Shown here in pieces: positions 24,779-33,250 of a stretch of 46,123 nucleotides of DNA. Within the stretch, counting starts at the first letter, position 1. Every line of letters starts with the position of its first letter. This DNA is from Candidatus Gastranaerophilales bacterium (GTDB lineage: Bacteria; Cyanobacteriota; Vampirovibrionia; Gastranaerophilales; Gastranaerophilaceae): NCBI GenBank assembly GCA_944324915.1, contig CALUYD010000013.1, positions 1-46,123 of the forward strand, given 5' to 3'. The notes below the pieces were generated by a model. That model made no database searches, had not been told where the DNA came from, and was given only the letters and a program-made list of their open reading frames with translations. Made by a program: the position numbers and the translations under genes.

Positions 24779-25885
24779 TTATTTTTTTTCGAGGAATACA
24801 AAATATTTTCTAAGTACAAAATTCCCTATTGTGCCAATCAGGCTTGATAGGGATTTTGCCCAAAAATTATTCATTCCTATGTTTAAGAATAAAAATGTTG
24901 CTAAATAATCTGCTCCGCCCATTATTATTAAGGTTAGAATGTATGTAATTATTTCTGTGAATGAACTCCAGCGAGCTTTGTGTCTAAATAATAAAGAAAT
25001 ACACAATAAATAATTAACTAACGCTGATAATACGAAAGCAAGAGCTATATTTATAAATAAGCTGTCAAAAAATTTGGTAAATATTAAAAACAAAGTTATA
25101 TTTATAATAGCGCTTACACCGCCTATAAATAAATAAATTAAAATTTGCATAGGCAATGGTGCGCAATGTCCGCCATAGTGCATAATGCAATAAAGAGCTC
25201 TTAAACCATCTTTTGCTTTTATTTTTTTACCTTCTTCGTATGTTCTTGGATTATAGCTTATAGCGCACTCATAAACTCTATATTTTCCTTTAGCAACATA
25301 AATTGTAACTTCAGGTTCAAAACCAAATCTGTTTTCTTTTAATTTTGGAACAATATTTTTTATAACATCTGCTCTAAATAGCTTATAGCAAGTCTCCATA
25401 TCTGTAATATCAAGATTGGTATACATATTTGTCAAAAGAGTTAAGCCTTTATTCATAAATGTATGCCAAAAATAAAGTATTCTTCTGACATCACGTTTTA
25501 AATATCTTGAACCATAGACAACGTCTGCTTTGTTATCTAAAATTGGTTTAATAAGTTTTAAATAATCATTTGGATTATATTCATCATCCGCATCTTGAAT
25601 ACCTATATAATCCCCTGTTGCATATTGAAAACCTGTTTTAAGAGCAGCACCTTTTCCTTGATTTTTTTTGTGTGCAAAAACTTTTATTTTGGGATTATTC
25701 ATAGCTAAATTTTTTGCAACTTCAAGGCTTTTATCGCTGGAACAATCATCAATAAGAACTAATTCTAATTTTATATCGTTTTTTTTAGCAAATTCATCTT
25801 GTTCAATTTTCAAGGTTTTTGAAACGATATTTTCCAGAGTTTTTTCTTCATTATATATAGGTATAACAAGGCTTAATGTCTTCAT
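24779..25885 (-). CDS. GT2 glycosyltransferase fused to a GtrA-like membrane domain
   Basis: A 368-residue fusion. Residues 1 to about 230 form a dolichyl-phosphate-mannose-synthase-type GT2 domain, with LSLVIPIYNEEKTLENIV, LIDDCSSDKSLEVA, and a full metal-binding motif in GIQDADDEYNP. From about residue 240 there are four membrane helices of the GtrA type (IYLFIGGVSAIINITLFLIF to GTIGNFVLRKYFVF). Such proteins make and flip polyprenyl-phosphate sugars used to modify envelope glycans. Unlike the GT2-like protein at 6079, this one has all catalytic residues. It converges on PBP1a with no spacer. Confidence 0.92.
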   Translation of the reverse strand: MKTLSLVIPIYNEEKTLENIVSKTLKIEQDEFAKKNDIKLELVLIDDCSSDKSLEVAKNLAMNNPKIKVFAHKKNQGKGAALKTGFQYATGDYIGIQDADDEYNPNDYLKLIKPILDNKADVVYGSRYLKRDVRRILYFWHTFMNKGLTLLTNMYTNLDITDMETCYKLFRADVIKNIVPKLKENRFGFEPEVTIYVAKGKYRVYECAISYNPRTYEEGKKIKAKDGLRALYCIMHYGGHCAPLPMQILIYLFIGGVSAIINITLFLIFTKFFDSLFINIALAFVLSALVNYLLCISLLFRHKARWSSFTEIITYILTLIIMGGADYLATFLFLNIGMNNFWAKSLSSLIGTIGNFVLRKYFVFLEKK

Positions 25886-25924
25886 ATATTTATTTTAGTC
25901 CTATCTTGTTATCTGGGCAAATAA

Positions 25925-25953
25925 TTGCAATTTTGTTAAATAAATCGTAAAAT
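25925..25953 (+). promoter_or_regulatory. Promoter of fixC-like operon, leaderless
   Basis: TTGCAA (925-930), a 17-nt spacer, and TAAAAT (948-953). The gap from the -10 to the ATG at 25960 is 6 nt, so transcription should start at or within one base of the start codon. Confidence 0.65.
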
Positions 25954-25959
25954 TAGATT

Positions 25960-27288
25960 ATGGATATAAAATATAATGCGGATGTGATAGTAGTAGGCGC
26001 AGGGCCAAGCGGAGTTTCTGCAGCGTTAAGTGTTGCAAAAGAAGGAAAAAAAGTTATCCTTGTTGAAAGAGCTTCTTATCCGGGGTCTAAGAATATGTAT
26101 GGTGGAGCTGTTTATACGACTGCACTAGAAGAAGTTTTTGGGGATGATTTTGATAAATTTAAATTTGAAAGAGTAATCAATTCGCATAGCTGGGCTTTTT
26201 TAAATGATGAAGGCTCTTTTGAATTGACAACAAAAAATGACACTTCAAGATATGCTTATGCTATAAAAAGATTTAATCTTGAAAGCCAAATGATTGAAAT
26301 AGCTAAAAAATACGGCGTTTATTATATTCCAAATACTTTAGTTAAAAATTTAATTCAAAAAAATAATTATGTAGTGGGCATTAAAACTGAACAAGAAGAA
26401 TATTTTGCGCCTGTTACCATTTTAGCGGATGGTGTTAATTCGCTTTTAGCTAAAGAATTGAATTTAAGAAATAATTATCAGTCAAAAGATATTATTTTAT
26501 CAGTAAAAGAGGCAATTAAGCTCGACAAAAAAACAATAGAAGAAAGATTTAACTTAAAAGAAGATTGCACAAATGGTGTTAGCAAACAATATTTTGGCAC
26601 CGATTTTGGTTCTTTGAAGCAATATAAAAATCTTTTTATGATGACATTTTTATATACGTTTAAAGATACCGTTATGCTTGGCGTTGGGGTAAATTTAGCT
26701 GATTTATCTAAAAATAAATTGAATATCAATGAAATTTTAGAAGAAACTAAAAAACATCCTGATATTTATCCTTTGATTAAAGACGGTGAAACTATTGAAT
26801 ATAGCGCTCATTTGATACCGGAAGGCGGTTATAAAAAAATACCGAAACTTACTTCAAATGGTGTGATTATAACAGGGGATGCTGCAGGATTTGTTAACGG
26901 AGTTCATTTTGAAGGAACTAATTTTGCGCTGATTTCAGGCAAATTAGCAGGTGAATCTGCTTTAGTTGCGCTTGATAACAATAATTATTCTCAAAATACG
27001 CTTTCAATTTATAATAAAAAACTTGAAAAATCTTTTATATTGCAGGATTTATATTCATATAGAAATGTGATAGAAAATTTATATTCAAGATCTAATTCAA
27101 TATCTGTTTATTATCCTAAAAAAATTAAAGAATTTTTTGAAATAGTTACAAGCGCAAATTGTATTTCAAAAAGCAAACAATTTAGAGAGTTTTTTTTCAG
27201 CTTTTTTAAAGATAGAAAAATCTCAGAATTATTTAAAGATGTCTTTATGGGGTTGAAATGTGCGCTAGATATATTTTTTGGTAAATAA
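25960..27288 (+). CDS. FixC-like FAD-dependent electron-transfer oxidoreductase
   Basis: A 442-residue flavoprotein of the electron-transfer-flavoprotein:quinone oxidoreductase / FixC family. FAD binding is shown by VVGAGPSGVSAALSVAKEG near the N terminus, followed by VERASYPGSKNMYGGAVY, a segment typical of FixC, and by GDAAGFVNGVHFEGTNFAL near residue 310. FixC normally works with the FixAB flavoprotein and the FixX ferredoxin, taking part in electron bifurcation or feeding quinone. A fixX-like gene follows after 3 nt, but fixA and fixB are not in this window. Electron donor and acceptor are therefore unknown. The gene appears to begin a leaderless four-gene operon. Confidence 0.88.
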   Translation: MDIKYNADVIVVGAGPSGVSAALSVAKEGKKVILVERASYPGSKNMYGGAVYTTALEEVFGDDFDKFKFERVINSHSWAFLNDEGSFELTTKNDTSRYAYAIKRFNLESQMIEIAKKYGVYYIPNTLVKNLIQKNNYVVGIKTEQEEYFAPVTILADGVNSLLAKELNLRNNYQSKDIILSVKEAIKLDKKTIEERFNLKEDCTNGVSKQYFGTDFGSLKQYKNLFMMTFLYTFKDTVMLGVGVNLADLSKNKLNINEILEETKKHPDIYPLIKDGETIEYSAHLIPEGGYKKIPKLTSNGVIITGDAAGFVNGVHFEGTNFALISGKLAGESALVALDNNNYSQNTLSIYNKKLEKSFILQDLYSYRNVIENLYSRSNSISVYYPKKIKEFFEIVTSANCISKSKQFREFFFSFFKDRKISELFKDVFMGLKCALDIFFGK

Positions 27289-27291
27289 ATT

Positions 27292-27588
27292 ATGCAAAAT
27301 GATAAAAATAAAAAATCAATACAAGACAAATTAACAACTATTAAGTATAATTGTGATAACAAGTCACATTTAGTTGTGGATCAAAAAAAATGTGCAAAAT
27401 GTAAAGAAAAAGTTTGTACTAAAATATGCCCTGCTAAAGTGTATGAGTTAGATGAAAATCAAGAAGAAATTATAGTTCAATATGAAAATTGCCTAGAGTG
27501 TGGCGCATGTAGAATAGCTTGTCCAAAAGGCGCAATATCGTGGGAATATCCGTCATCAGGCTGTGGAGTAATTTTCAAAAACAATTAA
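27292..27588 (+). CDS. FixX-like ferredoxin
   Basis: A 98-residue ferredoxin-like protein. Two cysteine sets are visible: C34, C37, C42, C46 and C67, C70, C73, C77; the second has full CxxCxxCxxxC spacing and should hold a [4Fe-4S] cluster. The segments CPAKVYELDENQEE and ENCLECGACRIACPKGAISW and the ending WEYPSSGCGVIF match FixX, which closes with WxYPxGGxGVxF. It is the expected electron partner of the FixC-like protein encoded 3 nt upstream. C21 and C91 are extra cysteines. Start chosen at the first ATG after the fixC stop; only a weak ribosome-binding site is seen. Confidence 0.88.
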   Translation: MQNDKNKKSIQDKLTTIKYNCDNKSHLVVDQKKCAKCKEKVCTKICPAKVYELDENQEEIIVQYENCLECGACRIACPKGAISWEYPSSGCGVIFKNN

Positions 27589-27597
27589 GGAGCAAAT

Positions 27598-28068
27598 ATG
27601 GAAAATCAATATTTTTCAAGATGGTATGATAAAGATCCGATTTTATCAATGTCTATAAGGACATTGGCAAATTCATCCGATGAAAGACAAATAGCAGTTG
27701 CCCTTAATTTGATTAAAGTTATTATTGAACATAATATTCAAGATAACAAATATGAAAATGTAGAAGATATTATGGCAGCGGTTGAAGACGGAAGAATACA
27801 AAGGGGTCATTGTCGTTGGTATGATATTGATTCTACCGTTAGAACAGCTATTCAAATGCTTGAAAAATGCTCTCCTGAGACAAAGAAAAAAGTTGCCCTT
27901 GAAATGGCTCAGCTTGTAATTGAAAAGATTATTCAAGACGAAGATAAAGACGAAATTGAAAAAGAAGAAGCTGATGCTCAAGCTCAAGAAAATAAAACAA
28001 CAGTTGAAATAGACGGCAAAGAAATCGATATAGATTTAGATAGAATTATAAATAGCGAAGATGAATGA
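27598..28068 (+). CDS. Hypothetical protein with internal RWYD duplication
   Basis: A 156-residue acidic protein I do not recognise. Residues 8-49 and 73-114 align without gaps over 42 positions, with 17 identities. Each begins RWYDxD and ends with an IE..IQD helix; the shared pattern includes S-x-E and VAL. This suggests two copies of a small helical domain. Between them is a linker with HC at 71-72. The tail (115-156) is very acidic (EDKDEIEKEEADAQ and IDIDLDRII). It has a strong Shine-Dalgarno (aaggag) overlapping the fixX stop, and overlaps the TPR gene by 8 nt, so it is firmly part of the fixC-fixX operon. Its role, perhaps an adaptor for electron transfer, is a guess. Confidence 0.7.
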   Translation: MENQYFSRWYDKDPILSMSIRTLANSSDERQIAVALNLIKVIIEHNIQDNKYENVEDIMAAVEDGRIQRGHCRWYDIDSTVRTAIQMLEKCSPETKKKVALEMAQLVIEKIIQDEDKDEIEKEEADAQAQENKTTVEIDGKEIDIDLDRIINSEDE

Positions 28069-28981
28069 TATTGAGAGATTTGAAAATCTTCAAACAACTA
28101 TAAAATTAAATCCTAAAAATTTTCAAGCAAGAAGAGAGCTTATCATGCTTTGTCTTGATTTAGGTTTTGAGCAGGTTGCAATGGCTCATATTAAGTATTT
28201 GCTTGATATTTTTCCTGATGATGCCAATTTGTATTTTAATGCAGGGATTTGCTGGGAAAAATTAAAAAATTATGAAAATGCTCTTATTGCCTATAAAAAA
28301 GCAGTTGAACTAAAGCCTGATGAAGCTGATTTTTTGTATAATTTAGCGCTTTTATATGAACAAGTCGGCGATATAGATTCTGCAATGGAGAATTTTAAAA
28401 AAGTTATTTATTATAAGAATGAAGACGCTAATGCGTTTTTTTCAATCGGAATATTGTATTCAAAGAAAAATGAGCCTAAAACTGCTATAAAATGTTTTAA
28501 AAAAGCGATTGAATATAATTATAGTGATTATTTTGCTCATTTTTATTTGGCTGAAGAGTATAAAAAACTTGGTGAAATCGATTTTGCATTGTCTGAATAT
28601 AGAAAAGTTCTTGAATTATCGCCTGATTATTCTTGGGCATATTTTAATATAGCTCAAATCTATTATGAACTTGAAAGATATGACGACGCTGTTATTATGC
28701 TTAAAAAAACAGTTGAGAAAAATCCTAAAGATATTGAAGCATATAAATTATTGTGTCAAATATTGATTAAACAAGAAAAAATAGATGAAGCATTTGAGAT
28801 TTTGACTGATGTTGCTCAAAATAATGAAAATGGCGATATATATTATTTAATGGCAAGAATTTTTGAGCTCAACGGTGATGAACAATCAAGACATGATTGT
28901 TTAGAGCTTGCTCTAACTTATAAAGATTCTCTAACTTTTCCTTTTGAGGGCGTAAAAGGCGAATTTCAAAGTTTAAAGTAA
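28061..28981 (+). CDS. TPR repeat protein
   Basis: A 306-residue cytoplasmic protein made almost wholly of tetratricopeptide repeats. Seven 34-residue units can be laid out from about residue 53, with typical cores such as YFNAGICWEKLKNYENAL, YNLALLYEQVGDIDSAM and YFNIAQIYYELERYDDAV; a degenerate unit precedes them. TPR proteins are scaffolds for protein-protein contacts. Overlapping the RWYD-duplication gene by 8 nt suggests that the two products form a complex. No signal peptide or enzymatic domain is visible. Confidence 0.88.
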   Translation: MNDIERFENLQTTIKLNPKNFQARRELIMLCLDLGFEQVAMAHIKYLLDIFPDDANLYFNAGICWEKLKNYENALIAYKKAVELKPDEADFLYNLALLYEQVGDIDSAMENFKKVIYYKNEDANAFFSIGILYSKKNEPKTAIKCFKKAIEYNYSDYFAHFYLAEEYKKLGEIDFALSEYRKVLELSPDYSWAYFNIAQIYYELERYDDAVIMLKKTVEKNPKDIEAYKLLCQILIKQEKIDEAFEILTDVAQNNENGDIYYLMARIFELNGDEQSRHDCLELALTYKDSLTFPFEGVKGEFQSLK

Positions 28982-29049
28982 ACTTTCTTAATTAAATTGC
29001 CATGCTTTTTTTATTTGGAGTAAAATAAGTATTACAAAAAGGGGTTAAG

Positions 29050-29544
29050 ATGAATTATCACAATATTACAAAAGACGACATGCTAAATGGGGATGGTTTA
29101 AGAGTTGTTTTATGGACAGCAGGCTGTACGCATTGTTGTGATGGTTGTCAAAACCCTGAAACTTGGGATGTTGCAGGCGGAATTGAATTTGATGAAGCAG
29201 CTAAAAAAGAGCTTTTTGAAGATTTAGAGCCTGATTATATTGCTGGAATTACATTCTCCGGAGGTGACCCATTACATCCTTTTAATAGAGATGAAGTTTT
29301 AGCTTTAGCTAAAGAAATTAAAGAAAAAATGCCGAATAAAACTGTTTGGTTATATACAGGTTTTACTTTTGAAGAAATAAAAAATGCTATTGATTTAACT
29401 AACATCGATGTTTTAGTTGACGGCGAATTTAAAAAAGAATTAAATGATAACAATTTAAAATGGATTGGAAGTTCTAATCAAAGAATAATTGATGTTAAAC
29501 AAACTCTAGCGCAAGGCGAAGTGGTTCTTCATTGCAAAAATTAA
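29050..29544 (+). CDS. nrdG: Anaerobic ribonucleotide reductase activating protein
   Basis: Radical SAM activase of 164 residues that installs the glycyl radical on class III ribonucleotide reductase NrdD, enabling deoxynucleotide synthesis without oxygen. The cluster motif is WTAGCTHCCDGCQNPETW, in which CxxxCxxC fits NrdG; GITFSGGDPLHPFNRDEV is the SAM-binding glycine motif, and VLVDGEFKKEL with SSNQRIIDV closes the domain. The leader has a ggggtt ribosome-binding site, and a TTGCCA-18-TAAAAT promoter lies between the TPR gene and this ATG. nrdD is not in this window. The stop abuts that of the convergent permease. Confidence 0.92.
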   Translation: MNYHNITKDDMLNGDGLRVVLWTAGCTHCCDGCQNPETWDVAGGIEFDEAAKKELFEDLEPDYIAGITFSGGDPLHPFNRDEVLALAKEIKEKMPNKTVWLYTGFTFEEIKNAIDLTNIDVLVDGEFKKELNDNNLKWIGSSNQRIIDVKQTLAQGEVVLHCKN

Positions 29545-30657
29545 TTATTCAACTCTTAATTTAAAGCTCAATCTCGCAAATATAAACATTAGAATACTTA
29601 TTCCAATAAGCGGAATAAGATTTTGTATTACTGTTTGTATATCCATTCCTTTAAAATAAATACCTTTAATTAAGAGCATATAGTATCTAATAGGGTTAAA
29701 TGCGCTTATATATTGGAAAAAAATCGGCATATCTTCAATAGGGGATACAAAGCCGGATAATAAAACCGCAGGCGTTTGAAAAGAAAAAACTCCCAAGACT
29801 GCTTGTTGTTGGGTGTATGAAAAGGAAGATATAAAAATCCCGATTGAAACAATGGAACATAATGATATTAATGTTGCAATTAGGTAAGTTAAAACTTCGC
29901 CTCCAAAGGGAATTTTGAAGCAAAAAATTATAATTAAAGTTATGATAATGCTTGAGATAAATGCTGTAATTAATGGCGGTACGGTTTTTGAAAAAAGAAT
30001 TTCATCATTTGATAAAGGGCTTACTAAAAGCTGGTTAAATGTTCCTAATTCTCTTTCTCTTGCAATGGATAGAGCTGATAATAACAGGCATAAAACCATA
30101 GATAACATTACAATTAAACTGACAGTTAAAAACCATTTGTATTCAATATTTGGGTTGTACCAATTCCTTGTTATGACGTTGATTTTTGGTGAATTTTTGT
30201 TGGTTTGAAGTTCATAATTATAATTTGATATTATTGTATTTGCATAGCCTGAAGCTAATGCAGCGGAGTTTGTTTGTCTGCCGTCTGCTATAATTAAGAC
30301 GTCTGAGGTTGCGCCTTTTTTGATATTTTTAGAAAAATCATTTTGAATAATTATACCGAGTTGTGATTTTTTTAAATCAATATCGTTTTTTAATTGTTTT
30401 TGAGTGTCTACTTTATAGATTTTTCTAAACCAAGATGAATTTGAAAATCTTGAAATTAATTCTCTTGATTCATAGCTTTTAGAATAATCAAGAACAGATA
30501 TATCGATGTTTTTAACTTCCATTGTAATTGCATTTACAAAGACAACTAATTGTAAAATTGGAGGTATAACAATTAGCGCTCTGCTTTTTGGGTCTTTAAA
30601 TATTGATAAAAACTCTTTTTTGATTAATGAAAGTATTCTTGTTAATTTTGCTGACAT
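29545..30657 (-). CDS. ABC-2 type permease (YbhR-like)
   Basis: A 370-residue membrane subunit of an ABC-2 exporter. There is an N-terminal helix (about 25-47), a large extracytoplasmic loop (about 50-170) with a conserved NPNIEYKWFLTVSLIV exit, and five C-terminal helices including the cytoplasmic ARERELGTFNQLLVSPLS segment shared by YbhR/YhhJ permeases. It is the last of five genes of a tripartite efflux operon and overlaps the preceding permease gene by 16 nt. Together the two permeases would form the heterodimeric channel. Substrate unknown; drug or toxic-compound export is inferred from the family. Confidence 0.92.
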   Translation of the reverse strand: MSAKLTRILSLIKKEFLSIFKDPKSRALIVIPPILQLVVFVNAITMEVKNIDISVLDYSKSYESRELISRFSNSSWFRKIYKVDTQKQLKNDIDLKKSQLGIIIQNDFSKNIKKGATSDVLIIADGRQTNSAALASGYANTIISNYNYELQTNKNSPKINVITRNWYNPNIEYKWFLTVSLIVMLSMVLCLLLSALSIARERELGTFNQLLVSPLSNDEILFSKTVPPLITAFISSIIITLIIIFCFKIPFGGEVLTYLIATLISLCSIVSIGIFISSFSYTQQQAVLGVFSFQTPAVLLSGFVSPIEDMPIFFQYISAFNPIRYYMLLIKGIYFKGMDIQTVIQNLIPLIGISILMFIFARLSFKLRVE

Positions 30658-31766
30658 TTTTCAAGCCTTAGATTAATGTTTCTATAAACCATAAAGAATA
30701 AAATAAGTCCTAAAATAGTGAGATATGCGGAGTTTATCAGAATAATACTTGGAATTGAGCCTGCCATAAATTCGCTTTGAATAAAAATAATAAAATATCT
30801 TGGAGGTAAAATTGCTGTTAAATATTGAAAAATTACAGGCATGGATGAAATTGGATAAATTAATCCTGATAATAACATTGCAGGCAATAAACCAAAAGAT
30901 AATGCGCTTTGAGATGCGCTAAATTGCTCTTTAAATGATGAACTTATGGTTAAACCTATCCCTAAACAACAAATTAGGTATAATCCTCCGATGATTAATA
31001 AAATGAAAAAATTTCCCCGAAAAGGTATCCTAAAAACTACAATGCAAAGAAAAATATTAAATAAAAACGAGCTAAATCCTAAAACAAAATAAGGAACATA
31101 TTTTCCGACTATAAAATTCATCTTGGTAACGTTTGTAGAATATATTGCTTCTATTGTGCCCCTTTCCCATTCTCTTGCAATAACAAGAGCAGTTAAAAGC
31201 ATTCCTATTAAATTCATTGTTATGGCTAAAGACCCCGGTAAAATGAAATAGTGCGAATTTATGTCTTGATTGTACCAATGTCTTATTATTGGATTTACAA
31301 GAGGTTTTTGAATAGAATATTTAAAATCAGATGAATCGCTAAGCCAAGAATTAACAATTGTATTAACATAACTTTGGGTAAAATTTGCCATATTTGCTTC
31401 AGAGCCATCTGTTATAACAAAAACATCCGCTGTTTGATTTTTATATAAATTTTCAACAAAATTAACAGGAAAAATAACCCCGCCTTTTAGTTTTGAATTT
31501 TTTATTTTGGAATACATTTCATCTTTGTTGTTAAAATATGAGGTTTTAATATATTTGCTATGGTTAAAAGAATTAATCAGAGTTGAAATTTTAGGGTTAT
31601 TATCATCATTTTTTATTCCAAGGGTTATATTAACCGTATCTAAATTAACTCCATAACGATATAAAATGAGAATAACAAGCGGTAAAACAAAAGCAATTAA
31701 TATGCTTGAAAAATCTCTTATTATTTGAAAAAATTCTTTTTTTATTAATGCTGTATATGCGTTCAT
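30642..31766 (-). CDS. ABC-2 type permease (YbhS-like)
   Basis: A 374-residue paralogue of the following permease, with the same plan: a helix near residues 20-40, a long extracytoplasmic loop ending in RHWYNQDINSHYFILPG, then five helices with the cytoplasmic AREWERGTIEAIYSTNV segment. It overlaps the ATPase gene by 4 nt (start codon inside the ATPase end) and the next permease by 16 nt. It belongs with the ybhG-ybhF-ybhS-ybhR type exporters. Confidence 0.92.
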   Translation of the reverse strand: MNAYTALIKKEFFQIIRDFSSILIAFVLPLVILILYRYGVNLDTVNITLGIKNDDNNPKISTLINSFNHSKYIKTSYFNNKDEMYSKIKNSKLKGGVIFPVNFVENLYKNQTADVFVITDGSEANMANFTQSYVNTIVNSWLSDSSDFKYSIQKPLVNPIIRHWYNQDINSHYFILPGSLAITMNLIGMLLTALVIAREWERGTIEAIYSTNVTKMNFIVGKYVPYFVLGFSSFLFNIFLCIVVFRIPFRGNFFILLIIGGLYLICCLGIGLTISSSFKEQFSASQSALSFGLLPAMLLSGLIYPISSMPVIFQYLTAILPPRYFIIFIQSEFMAGSIPSIILINSAYLTILGLILFFMVYRNINLRLEKCQQN

Positions 31767-33250
31767 TTTTCTTTTTTCTTTTCGTTTATAAGTTTAATAA
31801 ATGCATCGTTCATATCTTTTGCTTTAGCGTTTTTTATAAGGTTATCCGGTTTATCAAGTGCAATTATTTCGCCATTATAAAAAAGGCTTATATTATCGCA
31901 AAACCTTGCTTCATCCATAAAATGCGTAGTAACAAGAACGCTTACGCCAATATCAGAAAGAGCGTTTATATGATTCCAGAATTCTTTTCTTTGAATAGCA
32001 TCAACTCCTGATGTTGGTTCATCTAAAAATAAAACAGGAGGTTCATGAATTAAAGCGCACGCCAGTGATAATCTTTGTTTAAAGCCTAAAGGCAAAAGTG
32101 AAGTAATTTGATTTTTATATTCTTCAAGTTCAAAAATTTTTATAATTCTTTCTATTTTTTCTTTTTTATCTTTGCCAAAAAGCCCGTATACTCCTGAGAA
32201 AAAGTCTAAATTATCATAAAGTGATAATCTTGAATAAAGAGAGAATTTTTGTGCCATATAGCCTAAATAACCCCTTGCTTTGGTTGGTTCTTTTTCAACA
32301 TCAATTCCCATAACATAACCATTTCCGCTAGTGGGTTTTAAAAGAGCGCACATCATTTTAAAAGTTGTTGATTTTCCTGCGCCGTTTGGACCTAAAAGAC
32401 CAAAGATTTCTCCTTTTTTAATACAGAAGGAATTGTTTTTAACTGCCCAAAAATCACCAAATTTTTTTGATAGGTTATCTGCTAAAACGGTACACTCTCT
32501 ATCAATTTGAGCTATATGATAATTTTTTGCAACAAGGGATTCTTTTTCTTTATATCCTCCCATTAATTTTATTACTTCTTTTTCAAATTTTTCATAATTA
32601 TTTCCTAAATCTTTCGTTTTTCCGCTAAATATTACTTTTCCTTTGTCTAAAATAATGCTTAAATCAAAATTAAATGCCTCATCTAAATAAGAGCTTGACC
32701 AAATAACGCTTGTGTTTTTAGATATTGATTTTTTAACGAGTTCTAAAAGCTCTAATCTTGATAACGGGTCAACCCCAACAGAGGGTTCATCTAAAATTAA
32801 TAGTTTAGGATTGCCCAAAAGAGCACAAGCAAGCCCCAATTTTTGCTTCATTCCTCCTGATAGATTGCCTGCAAGTCTATTTTTAAAGGGTTTTAGAGTG
32901 GTAAAATCCAATAATTCTTCAAAATCATTTGAGCTTTTTTTTAATTTTGAATATAAATTCAAGTTTTCAATAACGGTTAAATCCTCGTAAAGTCCGAATT
33001 TTTGGGGCATATATCCTGTAAGATTTACGATTTTTTCTTTGTCTTTTTTAGGATTAAAACCAAGAGTGATAATTTCACCGCTGTCTTGACATAATAAACC
33101 TATAATCAGCCTTAAAACCGTGCTTTTTCCTGCACCATCCGCTCCTAAAAGAGCAATTATTTTATCTTGTTCAAAATTTAGATTAATGTCTTTTAGGGCA
33201 ACTGTATTATCGAATTTTTTTTCTAAGTTTTTTATTTCAATGCAATTCAT
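31763..33250 (-). CDS. Fused double ABC ATPase (YbhF-like)
   Basis: A 495-residue protein with two ABC ATPase domains. In domain 1, Walker A is LLGADGAGKSTVLR, the signature is LSGGMKQKLGLA and Walker B is LLILDEPSVGVDP. In domain 2, Walker A is LLGPNGAGKSTTFK, Walker B is VLFLDEPTSGVDA and the switch His is in VTTHFMDEA. The second signature is degenerate, LPLGFKQRLSLA in place of LSGG, so the two nucleotide sites may not be equal. Domain 1 also has SSSYLDEAF where a switch histidine is expected. This is the motor of the exporter; it overlaps the HlyD gene by 14 nt and the first permease gene by 4 nt. Confidence 0.94.
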   Translation of the reverse strand: MNCIEIKNLEKKFDNTVALKDINLNFEQDKIIALLGADGAGKSTVLRLIIGLLCQDSGEIITLGFNPKKDKEKIVNLTGYMPQKFGLYEDLTVIENLNLYSKLKKSSNDFEELLDFTTLKPFKNRLAGNLSGGMKQKLGLACALLGNPKLLILDEPSVGVDPLSRLELLELVKKSISKNTSVIWSSSYLDEAFNFDLSIILDKGKVIFSGKTKDLGNNYEKFEKEVIKLMGGYKEKESLVAKNYHIAQIDRECTVLADNLSKKFGDFWAVKNNSFCIKKGEIFGLLGPNGAGKSTTFKMMCALLKPTSGNGYVMGIDVEKEPTKARGYLGYMAQKFSLYSRLSLYDNLDFFSGVYGLFGKDKKEKIERIIKIFELEEYKNQITSLLPLGFKQRLSLACALIHEPPVLFLDEPTSGVDAIQRKEFWNHINALSDIGVSVLVTTHFMDEARFCDNISLFYNGEIIALDKPDNLIKNAKAKDMNDAFIKLINEKKKEK

